Below, piece after piece: positions 61,901 to 64,000 of a stretch of DNA of 64,000 bases. Made by a program: the position numbers and the translations under genes. Numbering within the stretch: the first letter of the stretch is position 1; every line of letters begins with the position of its first letter. The notes under the pieces were generated by a model. The model did not search any database. It was not told the DNA's origin and saw nothing but the letters and a program-made list of their open reading frames with translations. This DNA is from Taenia hydatigena (taxonomy: Eukaryota > Platyhelminthes > Cestoda > Cyclophyllidea > Taeniidae): the NCBI GenBank assembly GCA_036345935.2, contig JADWOT020000001.1:1302001-1366000 (forward strand). Reading direction: 5' to 3'.

Positions 61901-62575
61901 CAACCGCCGGGAGCAGGAGGTCTTAAAACTTATCCTCGGGCGTCATGCCGCTGAGAATCCCGTGGGTTTGGTGTCATCTGTCTCTTCTAAATGAAACTAG
62001 TTCTTCCGAAATTTGTGACTTTCTAGTTCACAGTCTTAAGGAGGGGTTGAAAATGTGAAGAAAATATTATATTAGACTTTTTGGCATGTCAACGATCCGG
62101 CACCCATATCAGCAAACATGGTTTGATGTTTGGAACTAGCTGCATCTGTCACCCCGATACTGAGTTCTCGGAGCTTTATAAGCAGTAGTATTATCTAGCG
62201 CAATTTTTGTTATTGTTCTCGATACATAAGTGCACACAGATGGTCGGAATGTAATTTCTACTCTTCCGTTTCAATTCATGTATAACATTCATGTGTTTAC
62301 ACTCCGGGATGGCATTATTCACCCTAGATTGGAATTACAGACGATTTGCGTGCCTGCATCTTTCACATGGTGTACTCACCCACGCATTTTCATGTAGCGG
62401 AACTGCTCAGTTGCTTGGATCTCTATATCTGTTACTATTTCGCCATTGTCTTCCAAATAGCTGGCAGGAGGTATTCGTCTTGATTTTTTTTCAGGGATCA
62501 ATGAGTCTCACTTTTGTTTTTTTTTCCTTCCAGCAGCAACCGAGTAGTCGACGGAGATTTCGTGTGTTTCGTTGA
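37997..62575 (+). CDS. BLTP2: BLTP2/Hobbit (KIAA0100) bridge-like lipid transfer protein
   Basis: Giant rod protein that moves lipids at ER-plasma membrane contacts. Exons read: 37997-38347, 38460-38675, [unresolved], 46431-46586, 47503-47562, 48065-48390, 48615-48898, 49300-49569, 49703-49802, 50039-50129, 51149-51378, 51490-51805, 53418-53699, 53766-53938, 54016-54277, 54921-55013, 55265-55438, 56075-56365, 56938-57033, 57496-57561, 57903-58216, 58413-58603, 58774-59162, 59300-59443, 59519-59889, 59962-60034, 60114-60185, 60722-60862, 61707-61961, 62534-62575. From 46431 every phase joins (1753 residues). Diagnostic blocks: GWWDRVRLNCHGR (GFWDK-type motif), GNQFDHHSVM, LKKNLSAQALKGISLDI, CAGYVIVSAAKARL, RPPVGGISVKE, FLYIKIPGFPIRLSYK, LEYHNRLWTWLDF and a basic end RRRFRVFR. 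Candidate missing exons lie at 38.73-38.92 and 45.89-46.36 kb. Insertions rich in Ser, Gln and His lengthen it. Confidence 0.92.
38676..46430 (+). other. Unresolved BLTP2 segment
   Basis: Human BLTP2 has several hundred residues between the parts read at 38675 and 46431, so exons must lie here. Weak matches: near 38810-38920 (ISVVCRHSVARTVAVDRYLL, NTRMLNNWLR) and near 45895-46360 (GEMYLRSTESRFA, LEEFLGMHP, TISMGIV). Phases could not be closed. Frames at 40692-41196 may also be exonic. No other gene is seen. Confidence 0.4.
51882..52777 (-). mobile_element. TRIM, copy 3, intact, in a BLTP2 intron
   Basis: Antisense to BLTP2, starting 76 bp after the exon ending at 51805. The LTRs are 51882-52067 (186 bp) and 52593-52777 (185 bp), with a 525-bp internal part at 52068-52592. 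On the minus strand the internal part starts ATGGTGGCAGCGGAAAGCGG next to the 5' LTR, and the purine tract abuts the 3' LTR. CTTA stands on both sides (51878-51881 and 52778-52781), a 4-bp target-site duplication. A short frame starts at 52403 (MDHVESFVPKITPNILA, then stop). The near-identical LTRs and intact duplication suggest a fairly recent insertion. Confidence 0.92.
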
Positions 62576-62608
62576 GCACTCTCGTATCTGCCATATTTTA
62601 CTTTTGAA

Positions 62609-62614
62609 AATAAA
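62609..62614 (+). terminator. Poly(A) signal of BLTP2
   Basis: AATAAA 34 bp after the BLTP2 stop codon, in the expected place for 3' end formation. Confidence 0.6.
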
Positions 62615-62924
62615 TATTCATGTTTTTTGCGACTTTTATCAAATCTGCCGGACTGGAGAGCCTTCCTCTAGAGGAAAACAGTGGTGATGACATCAGGTGG
62701 CAGTTACTTTTCACTCAATTTTGGTGGTGGCTTTTAGAATGGAGCTTCAAGTTTGCGGATCTTAGGAGGCTAAGTCCGGTCTACAATCGGCTTGGATGGA
62801 TTGATACTGAAGTGAGTCATGCAGCCAGCAGAACGCAGGCTGGGGAAGCGCATAGCACTATCTCTGCTGGTCTAAGTCACAATTTAGTGGCCATCACGAG
62901 GAAGACGTTTGGGCTTATTCAAAG

Positions 62925-63456
62925 TCTCTGATCCGCATGGAGCGATGGGTACTTGCATCTTATCAGCAGCAGTGTTGCCTGCGTGTTGGATTTCCACTTC
63001 ATTGGGTCGAATATACCGCCCTTAAAGGATCCTCTTCAGCATCCTCGGTAGTAAACACCAGAAGAAATGTCACTTTGGATCTGCGTGGCGTGGCGCAATC
63101 GTCAGATCCCTTTCTTGAAGCAGTTTTTCAAAGATTAGTCTGGAGAATCGGGGCTGTGGATCGTAGCGTGAGTATAACCTTAATTGAAACTGGTGGTGTG
63201 CCATACTTTAAGGTGCTTCATCCCTTCATGCTTTTTGTGACATCAGCTAGGTATGGAGTGTCTGGTTGTGATAGTTTGCTCCAATAGGTTGACAGCCTTG
63301 CCGAGCGGCGGTACCGCTGTTTTTCGGCAAAAAACTCTTCTTATAATGAACTTCTCCAAAAAGTTATTCTGTTCAAAAAATGGCAGCAATGACGCAGTTA
63401 AGTATGTCAGTGTAGATGTGGATGCTGGTGACACCATAAGATCGCCATGGTGGTGA
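62925..63456 (+). CDS. Stonin-like mu-homology domain protein, partial
   Basis: Stonins are endocytic cargo adaptors with a mu-homology domain. Exons 62925-63162 and 63251-63456 join in phase. An optional preceding exon ends at 62811 with a GTGAGT donor (LGWIDTE). The blocks resemble the C-terminal half of the stonin mu-homology domain in order: CLRVGFPLHWV (stonin VSVRFPIPECW), a Ser/Arg stretch, FQRLVWRIGAV (AIVWRCPRL), ECLVVIVCSNRLTALPSGG (HNLVCRMALTSYDQIPSEL) and AVKYVSVDVDAGD (TVRSVSVQDSDSD). The frame ends at a stop at 63456. The N-terminal part was not found, and only about 350 bp separate this exon from the BLTP2 stop. It may be a truncated gene, or a downstream gene whose 5' exons I did not recognise. 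Confidence 0.42.
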
Positions 63457-64000
63457 TAAACGGCGTGAGATGAGTTTTGAACTAATTTGGCGCAACTTCA
63501 GTGATCCCCTACCAACTTTTCAAGCTAACGTGGAGCAAGTGCAATGCCCATGAGTTGACCCGAGGAGGTGTCACATTACTTGCCTCTTTTTTTGGCCGAC
63601 AAGCAACGTGTGCATCTTTTTAAATCCATTGCTCCAGCGGTGCCACTGGAGTTGGGATGGAATGCTTAAGCTGAGGAGCTAAAAGAACTTGGCTTGCCAT
63701 CAATGTGAGGGTCAAATTTAAGCGAGGTCTACATCGCAAAGCCCTGTTTTGCGTCTGTAGGCATTTATCGGCCATCGTGATTATCCTAACCTAGCGGTGT
63801 TTACGCTCTGATGTGCTATTTCTCTCTGGGGTTGATCCTGCTACACTGACGCGGTACAAGACATGATGTGGCCGTCTCCACTTATTTCAAATGATGAATG
63901 AAACCTCTTCACTCAATCTGTTTTTAATTCCACCATATCAAGCGACAGTGCGCCTGCAGTATTTTACTTCAACTAAGAAGAAGTAAATACGAGCGCACCA
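63457..64000. other. 3' flank, no gene seen
   Basis: No supported coding sequence. It may hold the 3' UTR or a further exon of the stonin-like gene. Confidence 0.3.

Overview
The window looks like nuclear DNA of a parasitic flatworm, most likely a cestode. It is about 45% GC by eye and carries multi-exon genes with GT-AG introns, several of them only 28-36 bp long. It also holds a tandem pair of secreted SCP/CAP (venom-allergen-like) genes and short LTR elements of the TRIM kind; similar elements (Ta-TRIM) are described from taeniid tapeworms. The taxon is an inference. Genes were recognised by reading conserved protein blocks and were then spliced by hand; in the best models every exon phase joins and the total length is a multiple of three.

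Layout from left to right: (1) 50-1446, two phase-compatible exons of an unknown minus-strand gene that leaves the window. (2) 2271-3674 (-), a RACGAP1-like RhoGAP protein without its catalytic residues. (3) 4149-5146, TRIM copy 1, with part of another LTR in front. (4) 5480-10206 (+), an 11-exon phenylalanyl-tRNA synthetase alpha gene (FARSA). (5) 10359-11711 (-), a STRAD-type pseudokinase, tail to tail with FARSA. (6) 12137-13232, TRIM copy 2 inserted into an opposite-strand LTR, followed by a decayed Ty3/Gypsy integrase (14190-15180). (7) 16145-26799 (-), a 13-exon tyrosyl-tRNA synthetase. It encodes two TyrRS modules in one 985-residue chain plus an EMAPII-like tail; the second module has lost its active site. 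(8) 28105-29330 and 32970-34112 (+), two paralogous SCP/CAP genes with equal or nearly equal core exons and unrelated last exons. (9) About 35.5-62.6 kb (+), a giant BLTP2/Hobbit (KIAA0100) lipid-transfer gene. It spans a 100-N assembly gap and carries TRIM copy 3 antisense in an intron. (10) 62925-63456 (+), exons of a stonin-like mu-homology protein, starting within about 350 bp of the BLTP2 stop.

The strongest unusual feature is the double-length TyrRS with a C-terminal EMAPII domain. It resembles the pseudo-dimeric TyrRS known from trypanosomatids but has an animal-type tail. The two synthetase genes are housekeeping translation factors, STRAD belongs to the LKB1 pathway, BLTP2 acts at ER-plasma membrane contacts, and the CAP proteins are probably surface or secreted parasite products. 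No operon-like functional grouping is evident.
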